Positions 28,326 through 38,647 of a stretch of 64,000 bases of DNA are shown here, piece after piece; within the stretch, counting starts at the first letter, position 1, and every line of letters begins with the position of its first letter. Origin of the DNA: Lachnospira eligens. Lineage in GTDB: Bacteria > Bacillota > Clostridia > Lachnospirales > Lachnospiraceae. Where the stretch lies: the NCBI RefSeq assembly GCF_009680455.1, contig NZ_WKRD01000009.1:1-64000 (forward strand). Direction: 5' to 3'. Position numbers and translations under genes: made by a program. Under the pieces are notes generated by a model. The model did not search any database. It was not told where the DNA came from and worked only from the letters and a program-made list of their open reading frames with translations.

Positions 28326-29225
28326 ATGAATATATATAATCTGAGATATTTCGTTACACTTGCAAGAATCCGCCAGTACACGAAGGCGGCAGAGGAATTA
28401 TGCATTACACAGCCGAGTCTTAGTCATGCAATTTCACAGATGGAAAAGGAACTTGGTGTTAAACTCTTTGAAAAAAACGGACATAAGATAACTCTGACTC
28501 AATTCGGAGAGGAGTTTTTTTCTTATGCAGAAAAGACTCTTGATGTGTTAGATGATGGAATCGCTTCTATTAAAAGAAGTGCAATGGGAAATGGAACGAT
28601 AAGATTAGGACTTGTAAGACCATTGGGAATAAGCTATGTCCCTCGGATGGCGGCAGCATTTATAAAGAAGAATCCGAAGCTTGATATAGATTTTACGTTT
28701 CACACAGATGTTACGGGCAGGCTGCTTGACGATATGCAGCTTGGAAAGTATGATTTGTTGTTCTGTTCCAAGCCATCAGAAGAATATCATTTTACGGCTG
28801 AGCCCGTTATGAAGCAGAGACTGGTGCTTATTACTCCCAAAGGACATCCGCTGGCTAAGAAAAGGAAAAGGAGCATTAATCTTGCAGAGACAGCCGGGTA
28901 TTCATATGTATGTTTTGACAAGAACTCTGGAATAAGAAGCATATTTGATGAAATGTTGAAAAGATCGGACATAACAGTAAAGGTTGCATATGAAACTGAG
29001 GAAGATCAGGTTATTGCCGGGCTGGTTGCTAATGGATTCGGAATAGCGGTAGTTCCATATATGGATATATTGGAAAAGATGTCTGTAGAAATATTTGAAA
29101 TCGAGTCACCTGAATATGAGAGAAGCTTTTATATGGTTAATGATAATAGTACATACATGTCTCCTGCTGTAGAGACGTTCAGGAACTTTGTTATAGAGAA
29201 TACAAGTGTTTTAACGGCTTTGTAG
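28326..29225 (+). CDS. LysR-family transcription regulator
   Basis: A 299-residue LysR-type regulator. The winged helix-turn-helix covers residues 1-60 (LRYFVTLARIRQYTKAAEEL then ITQPSLSHAISQMEKELG), followed by a linker helix and a two-lobe effector domain from about 90. The start is ATG 28326, 6 nt after AGGAGG; an in-frame start 54 bp earlier would lie over the promoter region. It is divergent from the YczE-like gene and probably represses or activates it through the palindrome at 28264-28280. The effector is unknown. Confidence 0.92.
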   Translation: MNIYNLRYFVTLARIRQYTKAAEELCITQPSLSHAISQMEKELGVKLFEKNGHKITLTQFGEEFFSYAEKTLDVLDDGIASIKRSAMGNGTIRLGLVRPLGISYVPRMAAAFIKKNPKLDIDFTFHTDVTGRLLDDMQLGKYDLLFCSKPSEEYHFTAEPVMKQRLVLITPKGHPLAKKRKRSINLAETAGYSYVCFDKNSGIRSIFDEMLKRSDITVKVAYETEEDQVIAGLVANGFGIAVVPYMDILEKMSVEIFEIESPEYERSFYMVNDNSTYMSPAVETFRNFVIENTSVLTAL

Positions 29226-29311
29226 AGATTAATATAATTAATGAATAACCGGTTATATCTTAATTAAATGACAAATTTGTAGAAAAATTAACAGATTTTA
29301 TTGATACATTT

Positions 29312-29340
29312 TTGACAAATTTTAATGAAATTATTAAATA
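29312..29340 (+). promoter_or_regulatory. candidate promoter of the ATP synthase operon
   Basis: TTGACA (29312-29317), a 17-bp spacer and TAAATA (29335-29340). The expected leader before atpB is about 200 nt. Confidence 0.65.
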
Positions 29341-29437
29341 AAAATAAAGTTTGCCAGAATTCAATGTAAAAAATAACAAAAATGAACGCTGGTCATAAAT
29401 AATTTTTTGTTAAAAATGTACGATTATTAAAGGAGAA

Positions 29438-29484
29438 AATAGTGTCAAACCTAGGCAGAATCTAGGCTTGACATTATTTTTTTT
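29438..29484 (+). terminator. terminator-like hairpin in the atp leader
   Basis: AATAGTGTCAAACCTAG (from 29438) pairs with CTAGGCTTGACATTATT (to about 29478) with a short loop, followed by a T-run to 29484. It lies between the promoter at 29312 and atpB, so it may be an attenuator, or it may end transcripts from the LysR gene. Confidence 0.75.
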
Positions 29485-29546
29485 GTGGAATAAAATCCGT
29501 GAACAGAAAAGAAATATGTTTCATATTTAGAAAGGAGGTCGTGCAG

Positions 29547-30233
29547 ATGGATGCTTTGGTAGAAGGGCTTATGGAAGAACTTAATTGCGAGACAGTGTTC
29601 ACTATACCTTTGTTTGGTGGAATCCCAGTATATGAATCCGTTGTTGTTACATGGATTATCATGGCTGTTGTGTTTCTGTTGTGTATTCTGCTAAGCCGAA
29701 ATCTAAGTGTGGAAAACCCCAGTCGCAGACAGGTAGTTGTAGAAACAGCAATAAAGGGGCTCAATGATTTCTTCACTGAGACGGTAGGAGAAAAAGGAAA
29801 GGCATACATTCCATATCTGTCAGCAATTGCTATTTACATAGGAATTGCGAACCTGATAGGACTGCTTGGTTTCAAGCCGCCAACTAAGGATATGAATGTT
29901 ACAGCAACACTGGCATTGATGAGTATTGTGCTTATTGAGGTCGCAGGAATCAGAGCCAGAGGAACTAAAGGCTGGCTTAAGAGTTTTGCAGAGCCAATGC
30001 CTATAATACTTCCTATTAATATTCTGGAAGTATTTATCAAGCCCTTATCACTTTGCATGCGATTATTCGGTAATGTTTTAGGTTCATTTGTAATCATGGA
30101 ATTATTAAAGATGGTAGTTCCAGCAGTTTTACCGGCAGTATTCAGTTGTTACTTCGATATATTCGATGGACTGATACAGGCGTATGTTTTCGTATTCTTA
30201 ACTGGTCTTTTTATAAAAGAGGCTACAGAGTAA
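29547..30233 (+). CDS. atpB: F1Fo ATP synthase subunit a
   Basis: A 228-residue membrane subunit providing the ion half-channels at the c-ring. The essential arginine is in the family segment LSLCMRLFGNVLGS near residues 166-179, and the last helices (QAYVFVFLTGLFIKEA) are typical. I start at ATG 29547, 8 nt after AAAGGAGG; an earlier in-frame ATG would include that ribosome site. It is first of the atpBEFHAGDC operon; no atpI gene precedes it. Confidence 0.93.
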   Translation: MDALVEGLMEELNCETVFTIPLFGGIPVYESVVVTWIIMAVVFLLCILLSRNLSVENPSRRQVVVETAIKGLNDFFTETVGEKGKAYIPYLSAIAIYIGIANLIGLLGFKPPTKDMNVTATLALMSIVLIEVAGIRARGTKGWLKSFAEPMPIILPINILEVFIKPLSLCMRLFGNVLGSFVIMELLKMVVPAVLPAVFSCYFDIFDGLIQAYVFVFLTGLFIKEATE

Positions 30234-30279
30234 GAGTATATGTAACAAGAATAAATGTTTTAAAAAGGAGATTATTATT

Positions 30280-30507
30280 ATGTCAACAATTTTAGTAGCA
30301 ATCGGAGCAGGTATAGCAGTATTAACAGGTATCGGTGCTGGTCTTGGTATCGGTAAGGCAACAAGCAGTGCAGTAGACGCTATCGCAAGACAGCCAGAGG
30401 CAGAAAGCAAGATTAGTAAGTCACTTCTTTTAGGTTGTGCCCTTGCAGAGGCAACAGCTATTTATGGTTTCGTTATCGCCCTTCTTATAATTCTTTTCTT
30501 AGGCTAA
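30280..30507 (+). CDS. atpE: F1Fo ATP synthase subunit c
   Basis: A 75-residue two-helix proteolipid forming the rotor ring. The helix-loop-helix has the usual polar loop ARQPEA near 36-41, and the ion-binding carboxylate is E57 in ALAEATAIYG. The Na+ signature of Ilyobacter and Acetobacterium type rings (Gln in helix 1, Ser after Glu) is absent: the corresponding residues are I24 and A58. H+ coupling is therefore predicted. It is short (75 residues), typical for Firmicutes. Confidence 0.95.
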   Translation: MSTILVAIGAGIAVLTGIGAGLGIGKATSSAVDAIARQPEAESKISKSLLLGCALAEATAIYGFVIALLIILFLG

Positions 30508-30559
30508 TAACATTTATGGGAAAGATAACTAAGACAAGATAGAAAGGAAGGCGAAGCTA

Positions 30560-31012
30560 GTGTTAAGTATAGATCCATGGAATATATTATGGACAGTAGT
30601 CAATCTGCTCGTCTTATATCTGGTGTTTAAGAAGTTCCTGTTTAAGCCTGTTATGAAAGTAATCAATGCAAGAGAAGATATGATTAAGCAGCAGTTTGAT
30701 GATGCTAAGAAGAGTCAGGAAGAAGCAGATGCATTAAAGGCTTCATATGACGAAAAGCTTGAAAGTGCGAAGACTGAAGCTGATGAGATTATTGTAAATG
30801 CTAGAAACAGAGCACAGGAAGAGCATGAGGCAGCTTTGGAAAAGACCAGAAAAGAAACAGAAGTAATGCTTGAAAAGGCAAAGGCTGATATAGCTACAGA
30901 GAAAGAGAAAGCAACGGAAGCTGCACAGGCAGATATTGCAAGACTCGCTCTCATAGCTGCAAGAAAAATCGTAAAGACAGGTGATGCTCATGACGCAGGC
31001 AGCAGTAAATAA
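30560..31012 (+). CDS. atpF: F1Fo ATP synthase subunit b
   Basis: A 150-residue peripheral stalk subunit. One N-terminal membrane helix (residues 7-24, ILWTVVNLLVLYLVFKKF) is followed by a long charged coiled coil of about 120 residues. The start is GTG at 30560 after an AAGGAAGG site. The C-terminus overlaps the delta gene by about 23 bp. Partner of subunits a and delta in holding the F1 head still. Confidence 0.92.
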   Translation: MLSIDPWNILWTVVNLLVLYLVFKKFLFKPVMKVINAREDMIKQQFDDAKKSQEEADALKASYDEKLESAKTEADEIIVNARNRAQEEHEAALEKTRKETEVMLEKAKADIATEKEKATEAAQADIARLALIAARKIVKTGDAHDAGSSK

Positions 31013-31511
31013 TGCAATAGTTTTACACCGGTTGTCTGTGAGCAGAGAGGATGTAAGAAGGGCTGATGAGTTATACAGCAAAACTTCAGAACTTCAGAAA
31101 ATTCTCACGAATCCTGAAATACCTCTTGCAAAGAAATACGACATCATTGATAAAGTGTTTGCACTTGATGATACCAAGGAGCTTATGAAGAATTTCATTA
31201 AAGAAATGTGTAAGCTTGGTTATTGTGATGAGATGAGAGACATATTTGATTCATATTACAGAATTGATGATGAAGCAAACCACATTTTAAAAGCAGAGCT
31301 TATAAGTGCAGATAGCAGTGATGCAGAGGAAAATGCAAAGCAGGCACAGGATTTCTTAAAGAGCAGATATCCGGATTATACAATTGAACTGACAAAGACA
31401 GTGGATGCAGATCTCTTAGGCGGATATGTTATAAGAGCGCATCACAAGGAATACGACAGAAGTTTTGAAGGACGTTTTTGTCAGCTTGAAAGAAAATTAA
31501 CTGGGAGGTGA
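30990..31511 (+). CDS. atpH: F1Fo ATP synthase subunit delta
   Basis: A 173-residue OSCP/delta subunit joining subunit b to the F1 head. An N-terminal helical domain of about 105 residues precedes the C-terminal segment, where [18 protein letters not shown] matches the family's GGxxxxxxxxxxDxS pattern. GTG 30981, ATG 30984 and ATG 30990 are possible starts; ATG 30990 fits AGGTG 6 nt upstream. It overlaps the end of atpF, a sign of translational coupling. Confidence 0.9.
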   Translation: MTQAAVNNAIVLHRLSVSREDVRRADELYSKTSELQKILTNPEIPLAKKYDIIDKVFALDDTKELMKNFIKEMCKLGYCDEMRDIFDSYYRIDDEANHILKAELISADSSDAEENAKQAQDFLKSRYPDYTIELTKTVDADLLGGYVIRAHHKEYDRSFEGRFCQLERKLTGR

Positions 31512-31516
31512 CCCCT

Positions 31517-33013
31517 GTGGGCGCAATTAGTGCAACAGATATTATCTCCATTATCCAGAGTGAGATTGAGAATTTCAATTGGGATGAAGCAAGCCGTGAG
31601 ACCGGTAATGTAATATGGGTCGGTGATGGAATTGCTACAGTATACGGTATTGACCATGCAATGTATGGTGAAATCGTAGTATTTGATAATGGAGTAAAAG
31701 GAATGGTTCAGGATATCCGTGAGAATGAGATAGGTGTTATCTTGTTCGGCAGGGATACAGGAATCAAAGAAGGAACTAAGGTTGTAAGAACCAAGAAAAA
31801 AGCCGGAATTCCGGTAGGCAGCGCATTTGTAGGAAGAGTAATCAATGCACTTGGCGAGCCTATTGATGGAAAAGGCGATATTAAAGAAGAAGATTACAGA
31901 CCAATTGAGGAAGATGCTCCTGGTATCGTAGACCGTAAGTCTGTAAGCACACCAATGGAAACAGGAATACTTTCAATTGATTCAATGTTCCCAATTGGCC
32001 GTGGACAGCGAGAACTTATCATTGGTGACCGTCAGACTGGTAAGACATCAATTGCCACAGATACAATTATTAACCAGAAAGGTAAAGGTGTTATCTGTGT
32101 GTATGTTGCAATCGGACAGAAGGCATCTACAGTTGCCAAGGTTGTATCAACACTTACTAAGCATGGTGCAATGGATTATTCAATTGTTGTATCTTCAACA
32201 GCAAGTGATCCTGCATCACTTCAGTATATAGCTCCATATGCAGGTACTGCAATGGCAGAGCATTTCATGCATCAGGGAAAAGATGTTCTTATTGTATATG
32301 ATGATTTGAGCAAACATGCGGTAGCGTATAGAGCACTTTCCCTTCTGCTTGAAAGATCACCTGGACGAGAGGCTTATCCTGGAGATGTATTCTATCTTCA
32401 TTCAAGACTTCTTGAAAGATCAAGCCGTTTAAGTGATGCGTTAGGTGGAGGCTCAATAACAGCACTCCCTATAATAGAGACACAGGCTGGTGATGTATCA
32501 GCATATATTCCAACAAATGTTATCTCTATCACAGATGGTCAGATATTCCTTGAAACTAACCTGTTTAATTCAGGTATGAGACCAGCCGTTAATGTAGGTC
32601 TTTCGGTTTCACGAGTTGGTGGTGCAGCCCAGACTAAGGCAATGAAGAAGGCATCAGGAAGCATAAGAATTGACCTTGCACAGTACAGAGAGATGGAAGT
32701 ATTTACACAGTTTGCATCAGATCTTGATGATGCAACTAAGGCACAGTTACAGCACGGAAAAGCCCTTATGGAGCTTTTAAAGCAGCCACTCTGCCATCCA
32801 CTTTCAATGCATGAGCAGGTTATGACACTTGTTATGGCTAACAACGGCGTATTTGATGAGATACCTACTAAGGAAGTTAAGAAACACCAGACAGAATTAC
32901 TTGAATTCATAGATCTCAAGCATCCTGAAATAGGAAAGCAGATTGAAGATAAGAAAGAGATTAATGATGAGCTGGTTAAGAATATTCTGGAAGCAGTAAA
33001 AGAATTTGCATAA
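31517..33013 (+). CDS. atpA: F1 ATP synthase subunit alpha
   Basis: A 498-residue non-catalytic nucleotide-binding subunit. The P-loop is GDRQTGKTS near residues 169-177, and the ATP synthase alpha/beta signature lies near [14 protein letters not shown] at about 360. GTG 31517 is chosen because GGGAGG (31503-31508) is 8 nt upstream; the GTG at 31508 is part of that site and of the atpH stop. Fifth gene of the operon. Confidence 0.95.
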   Translation: MGAISATDIISIIQSEIENFNWDEASRETGNVIWVGDGIATVYGIDHAMYGEIVVFDNGVKGMVQDIRENEIGVILFGRDTGIKEGTKVVRTKKKAGIPVGSAFVGRVINALGEPIDGKGDIKEEDYRPIEEDAPGIVDRKSVSTPMETGILSIDSMFPIGRGQRELIIGDRQTGKTSIATDTIINQKGKGVICVYVAIGQKASTVAKVVSTLTKHGAMDYSIVVSSTASDPASLQYIAPYAGTAMAEHFMHQGKDVLIVYDDLSKHAVAYRALSLLLERSPGREAYPGDVFYLHSRLLERSSRLSDALGGGSITALPIIETQAGDVSAYIPTNVISITDGQIFLETNLFNSGMRPAVNVGLSVSRVGGAAQTKAMKKASGSIRIDLAQYREMEVFTQFASDLDDATKAQLQHGKALMELLKQPLCHPLSMHEQVMTLVMANNGVFDEIPTKEVKKHQTELLEFIDLKHPEIGKQIEDKKEINDELVKNILEAVKEFA

Positions 33014-33048
33014 TGCATGTGTGCTAAAAGAAAGGTAAGCGTATAGAT

Positions 33049-35354
<2,306 letters not shown>

Positions 35355-35378
35355 CATCCTGCCAGAAAGGAAAAACTA

Positions 35379-35792
35379 ATGGCTACAAGTTCATTTTATT
35401 TAAAAGTAATATCAGCTAACCGGGTGTTTTTCGCTGGCAAATGCCGTTCTCTGATTGTGCCTGAGTTCGATGGACAGAAGGAAATTCTTGCCCATCATGA
35501 AGATATGGTTATTGCAATTGATGAAGGTCAGATGAAGTTCCAGCCAGAGGGCAGCGACGAGTGGATTCATGCTGTTGTTGGAATGGGATTTGTTGAAATC
35601 GTCAACAACCGTGTAACTCTTCTTGTTGAGACAGCAGAAAAGCCTGAGGAAATCGATGTAAGAAGAGCAGAGGAAGCTAAGCAGAGGGCTGAGGAGAGAC
35701 TTCGCCAGAAGCAGAGTATCCATGAGTATTATCACTCAAGAGCAGCACTTGCAAGAGCTATGGCAAGACTTAAGGCAACATCTGGAAAGTAG
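35379..35792 (+). CDS. atpC: F1 ATP synthase subunit epsilon
   Basis: A 137-residue subunit with an N-terminal beta-sandwich (about residues 1-88) and a C-terminal helical hairpin (about 95-135; AEEAKQRAEERLRQKQ) that can brake ATP hydrolysis. The N-terminal family segment lies in FYLKVISANRVFFAGKC and VPEFDGQKEILAHHEDMV. It is last of the operon and followed 24 bp later by a strong terminator. Confidence 0.93.
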   Translation: MATSSFYLKVISANRVFFAGKCRSLIVPEFDGQKEILAHHEDMVIAIDEGQMKFQPEGSDEWIHAVVGMGFVEIVNNRVTLLVETAEKPEEIDVRRAEEAKQRAEERLRQKQSIHEYYHSRAALARAMARLKATSGK

Positions 35793-35816
35793 AATTTATG
35801 ATACATATGTGGGTTT

Positions 35817-35862
35817 GCACCTGCCAGAATGCTTGTGAATAGCATTCTGGCAGGTGCTTTTT
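35817..35862 (+). terminator. intrinsic terminator of the atp operon
   Basis: GCACCTGCCAGAATGC (35817-35832) pairs perfectly with GCATTCTGGCAGGTGC (35842-35857), followed by TTTTTG. The 16-bp stem is very stable. Confidence 0.93.
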
Positions 35863-35888
35863 GTCGTGCAGGGATAATGGTTAGCCAT

Positions 35889-36136
35889 GGCGTGGTGGAT
35901 TGGACGTTAAAGTAGAGGGAAGGCGCGTTGAAGTCCAAAAGAGAAGCCAAAGCGCGGCGAATTGGACGTTGAAGCGGTGGGAAGGCGTGTTGAAGTCCAA
36001 AAGGGAAGCCGAGCCGCGGCAGATCGGATGTTGAAGCGGCGGGAAGGCGTGTTAAAGTCCAAAAGGGAAGAGTCAGTCTGACGATTTGGACCTTAGAGAG
36101 GTGTGATGCACAGAGAAAGTCCAAAAGGGGTGCCGA
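35889..36136. repeat. four tandem 62-bp hairpin repeats
   Basis: Four units step at exactly 62 bp. Each has TTGGAC (or TCGGAT) at 35900, 35962, 36024 and 36086, and the complementary GTCCAA about 30 bp later (35933, 35995, 36057, 36119), so each unit can fold alone. Units 1-3 also share GGGAAGGCG and AGTCCAAAAG; unit 4 is diverged. G+C is higher than around it. No gene covers it; it lies between the atp terminator and the focA promoter. Confidence 0.85.
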
Positions 36137-36165
36137 AGCATGTAGAATTGTTCTTTATAAGATAC

Positions 36166-36194
36166 TTGTAAATAAATATTCAGCTTGCTATAAT
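36166..36194 (+). promoter_or_regulatory. candidate promoter of the formate channel gene
   Basis: TTGTAA (36166-36171), 17-bp spacer and perfect TATAAT (36189-36194). The leader would be about 70 nt. Confidence 0.65.
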
Positions 36195-36271
36195 ATGCAA
36201 GCGTATTTTGTATACACAGTTAAAACAAAACGATTGAAGTGTAGGAATACACAATCAGGGAGGAACTAAAG

Positions 36272-37105
36272 ATGTTATCTATGAAAGAAGCGATAGAGAA
36301 TTATGTGGAAGGTTGTGTTGGGAAGGTTGACTGTCCAGCATACAAGCTTTTTATGAAAGCCATACTTGCAGGAATGATGATTGCATTTGGCGCAGCCGGA
36401 AGCAGTGTGGCAGCACATGATATCGTCAATGTAGGAATTGCACGTCTGGTTGCAGGAGTTGTATTCCCAATGGGACTTATGATGGTTGTTATGACAGGTG
36501 CTGAGCTTTTCACGGGAGACTGTCTGGCAATTATGGCAACTGTACAGAAGAAACATACAGCACTTAAGCTTATACGAATGCTTGTTGTAGTATATCTGGG
36601 AAATCTTCTTGGCTCGTTAATGCTTACATGTATTGATTATGTAAGTGGGCAGTATAATTATTCATCGGGAATACTTGGTGCATATACAATTAAAGTAGCA
36701 CTTGGAAAATGTAATCTTGATTTTACAACAGCGCTTGCATCGGGAATATTATGTAACATACTTGTGTGTGCAGCAGTTATGCTTGCGGCACGTGCAAAGG
36801 ATGTAACCGGAAAACTGTTATGTTGTTTTTTTATAATACTGCTTTTTGTTGTAAGCGGTTATGAGCATTGTGTTGCTAATATGTATTATGTACCTGCAGG
36901 AATGATAGCAAAACTTAATCCGTTATATGTGAAAGATGCTATGGAGCAATATGGTTATACAGCACAGCAGCTTAGTACATTGAATATACCGAATTTTATA
37001 TTTAATAATCTTATTCCTGTTACAATAGGTAATATTGTGGGAGGAATGGCATTCTTCGGAATACCGTTGATGTATATTAATGGTGTTGGTGGAAAGAAGG
37101 CGTGA
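36272..37105 (+). CDS. formate/nitrite transporter family channel
   Basis: A 277-residue FNT-family pentameric channel with six membrane helices. The family motif AGMMIAFGAAGS near residue 32 and the pore histidine in VSGYEHCVANMY near 196-207 (FocA His209 equivalent) are present, as is GAELFTGDCL near 78. Formate export or import fits a formate-producing Lachnospiraceae with a formate-tetrahydrofolate ligase a few kilobases away. It is a single-gene unit with its own promoter and terminator. Nitrite or hydrosulfide cannot be excluded. Confidence 0.9.
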   Translation: MLSMKEAIENYVEGCVGKVDCPAYKLFMKAILAGMMIAFGAAGSSVAAHDIVNVGIARLVAGVVFPMGLMMVVMTGAELFTGDCLAIMATVQKKHTALKLIRMLVVVYLGNLLGSLMLTCIDYVSGQYNYSSGILGAYTIKVALGKCNLDFTTALASGILCNILVCAAVMLAARAKDVTGKLLCCFFIILLFVVSGYEHCVANMYYVPAGMIAKLNPLYVKDAMEQYGYTAQQLSTLNIPNFIFNNLIPVTIGNIVGGMAFFGIPLMYINGVGGKKA

Positions 37106-37302
37106 TACATATCTTAAAGTATATGGATACGGATTGATGATTTAGAAGAAAATATATTATTACCTATGATTATTCCTTTAGAAACCATTAAAGCATAGGA
37201 AGATGTGCAGTAGAAGAATCACAGACGAACACAGACTTACGTATAATATGGACATGAACCAAAATCTGATAATATATTCCTGCAAGTTCCATTATGAAGA
37301 TT

Positions 37303-37328
37303 AGCACCTGAAACATGGTGCTTTTTTC
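37303..37328 (+). terminator. terminator-like hairpin 200 bp after focA-like gene
   Basis: AGCACC (37303-37308) and GGTGCT (37317-37322) with an 8-nt loop, followed by TTTTTC. A short stem, but a good T-run. Confidence 0.65.
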
Positions 37329-37579
37329 TTTACACAAAAATCACATGGTTTCAGAGAATATTATATCGGGGGATAAAAATGTTATCATCTACTACGAAAA
37401 AATATGAACATAAATGATGGGGCAAAATAGTGTATCGTCCAACTAGGTGATACATTTGCATCTGACAGCAACATGGTCGCAGAATATAGAGCAGAACCTA
37501 TAAGAAGATATTATTTCTATTGATTATAGGCAGAAATATTAGGATTTCTGCTCATAAAGCGCAGATTTCATTGTAAATA

Positions 37580-37792
37580 CCTATAAATGATGGAAAACCA
37601 CATTATCTATAGGCAATCTTTAGCTTTCTGGCAAGGATAATGTCTGATTCGAGAGAAGAATGTATAGAAAATACCTATAAGCTGTCAGAATATACGACTA
37701 CCTATAGGTATCATGACAAAAAAATCAGACAAGACACTTCTTCATCAATAATAATATGCCTATAAATCTTGAAATATAGATATTCTTATAGG
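37580..37792. other. A+T-rich region with repeated CCTATA hairpins
   Basis: Three hairpins close with the same base pairs, CCTATA and TATAGG: 37580-37613, 37674-37708 and 37759-37792, with different interiors. A fourth stem, GCAGAAAT/ATTTCTGC, lies upstream near 37530-37552. No gene is seen from 37106 to 37850 apart from these and the terminator at 37303. May be a structured RNA or a decayed repeat. Confidence 0.5.
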
Positions 37793-37852
37793 AAATGTTT
37801 AACAACATTATAGTGGATTTATCCAATATATACTACTAAATCAGAGCCTTGA

Positions 37853-37999
37853 ACGTTATTCAGTAACAGATTTCTTGGCAGAACAGCAAGTCTTAACCCG
37901 ACATATGTCAATACGGATTTAATATCTTATGTTTCAGTTGGCATTGCGTGTGCAATAATATTGCAACTCATATATATAAAGCTGAAGCGTAGAGCATAA
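37853..37999 (+). pseudogene. C-terminal remnant of a membrane protein gene
   Basis: An open frame of 48 codons with no start, preceded by TGA at 37850, ends at TAA 37997-37999 just before a perfect terminator. Its translation has a plausible protein end: a polar stretch (RFLGRTASLNPTYVNTD), a hydrophobic helix (VSVGIACAIILQLIYI) and a basic tail (KLKRRA). This looks like the last helix of a membrane protein whose upstream part has been lost. Family not recognised. Confidence 0.4.
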
Positions 38000-38001
38000 G
38001 A

Positions 38002-38046
38002 AAACACCTCTTAATCAGCAATATACATTCTGATTAAGAGGTGTTT
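38002..38046 (+). terminator. intrinsic terminator with a perfect 17-bp stem
   Basis: Arms at 38002-38018 and 38030-38046 are fully complementary (core CACCTCTTAATCAG) with an 11-nt loop; the 3' arm ends in TTT and is followed by TTCTTC. It may act on both strands. Confidence 0.85.
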
Positions 38047-38060
38047 TTCTTCGTCCATTA

Positions 38061-38282
38061 TTAGTAAGTATACTCATGGCGAGGGCGATAATAAAATGCT
38101 TGAAGCTGACTGTTACGGTTATAGGTAACTGTATAACAATCGGCTGGTGCATCAGCATAAGTCTCAGGATTAACTCTGATAGTTATTGTCTGTCTGTGAG
38201 ACTGTCCACTGTTACCGTGTTCTGCACTGGTATTATCCTGTCCTACCCCTTTGAGATTACTGATAGTCTGGACTGGGTACAC
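38061..38282 (-). CDS. small hypothetical protein or gene fragment
   Basis: A 73-codon frame from a GTG start with no ribosome site. The frame stays open about 55 bp further upstream without a good start codon, where an AAGGAGGG site points to a different frame. The translation is polar, with a His/Ser/Gln-rich middle and aromatic C-terminus (AFYYRPRHEYTY). The protein-like composition suggests a frameshifted or truncated gene. No family recognised; may not be expressed. Confidence 0.25.
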   Translation of the reverse strand: MYPVQTISNLKGVGQDNTSAEHGNSGQSHRQTITIRVNPETYADAPADCYTVTYNRNSQLQAFYYRPRHEYTY

Positions 38283-38428
38283 TTTTGAATTGCGAATAAC
38301 TCCATTTGCTGCAATAATCCCTCCTTGGACCTTATTTCAAAATGTTACTTCTACATTATATATCGGTCAAACGTGTTATATTATTACATTGAATTTCTTT
38401 ATAAAAATGTATGATAGAGGAAGATAAT

Positions 38429-38524
38429 ATGCATGATGATGGAGATGTTTATATGGGAGAATACAAGCCCCCTTTTGCTATAAAACTCATGAAATGTGAT
38501 GGATATATTAAAATGGGCTCATAA
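38429..38524 (+). CDS. possible 31-residue small protein
   Basis: ATG 38429 lies 5 nt after GAGGAAG, and the frame ends at TAA 38522. The peptide starts MHDDGDVYMGEYKPPFA and has one cysteine. Too short for similarity judgement; kept because of the ribosome site in an otherwise empty region. Confidence 0.2.
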   Translation: MHDDGDVYMGEYKPPFAIKLMKCDGYIKMGS

Positions 38525-38587
38525 AATGTGATTACAGCGGGGAAATTCCCTCATAGTACTATAACAGAATAAAGATATATACAAAAT

Positions 38588-38617
38588 GCCCCATTCCGGA
38601 TTAATCCGGAGTGGGGC
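38588..38617 (-). terminator. intrinsic terminator of the alanine/glycine symporter gene
   Basis: On the minus strand GCCCCACTCCGGAT pairs with ATCCGGAATGGGGC (one G-T pair), followed by ATTTTG. It lies about 30 bp after the symporter stop. Confidence 0.8.
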
Positions 38618-38647
38618 TTATTATACGCATAAGCAGTTAATGCTTAA

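Noticed and set aside
35732..36124. 130-codon frame on the minus strand across the atp terminator and the 62-bp repeats
   Set aside because: It overlaps the end of atpC and a terminator and follows the repeat; 62 is not divisible by 3, so repeated units would be read in different frames.
35889..36136. CRISPR array
   Set aside because: Only four units, whole units vary together, no constant repeat with unlike spacers, and no cas genes in the window.
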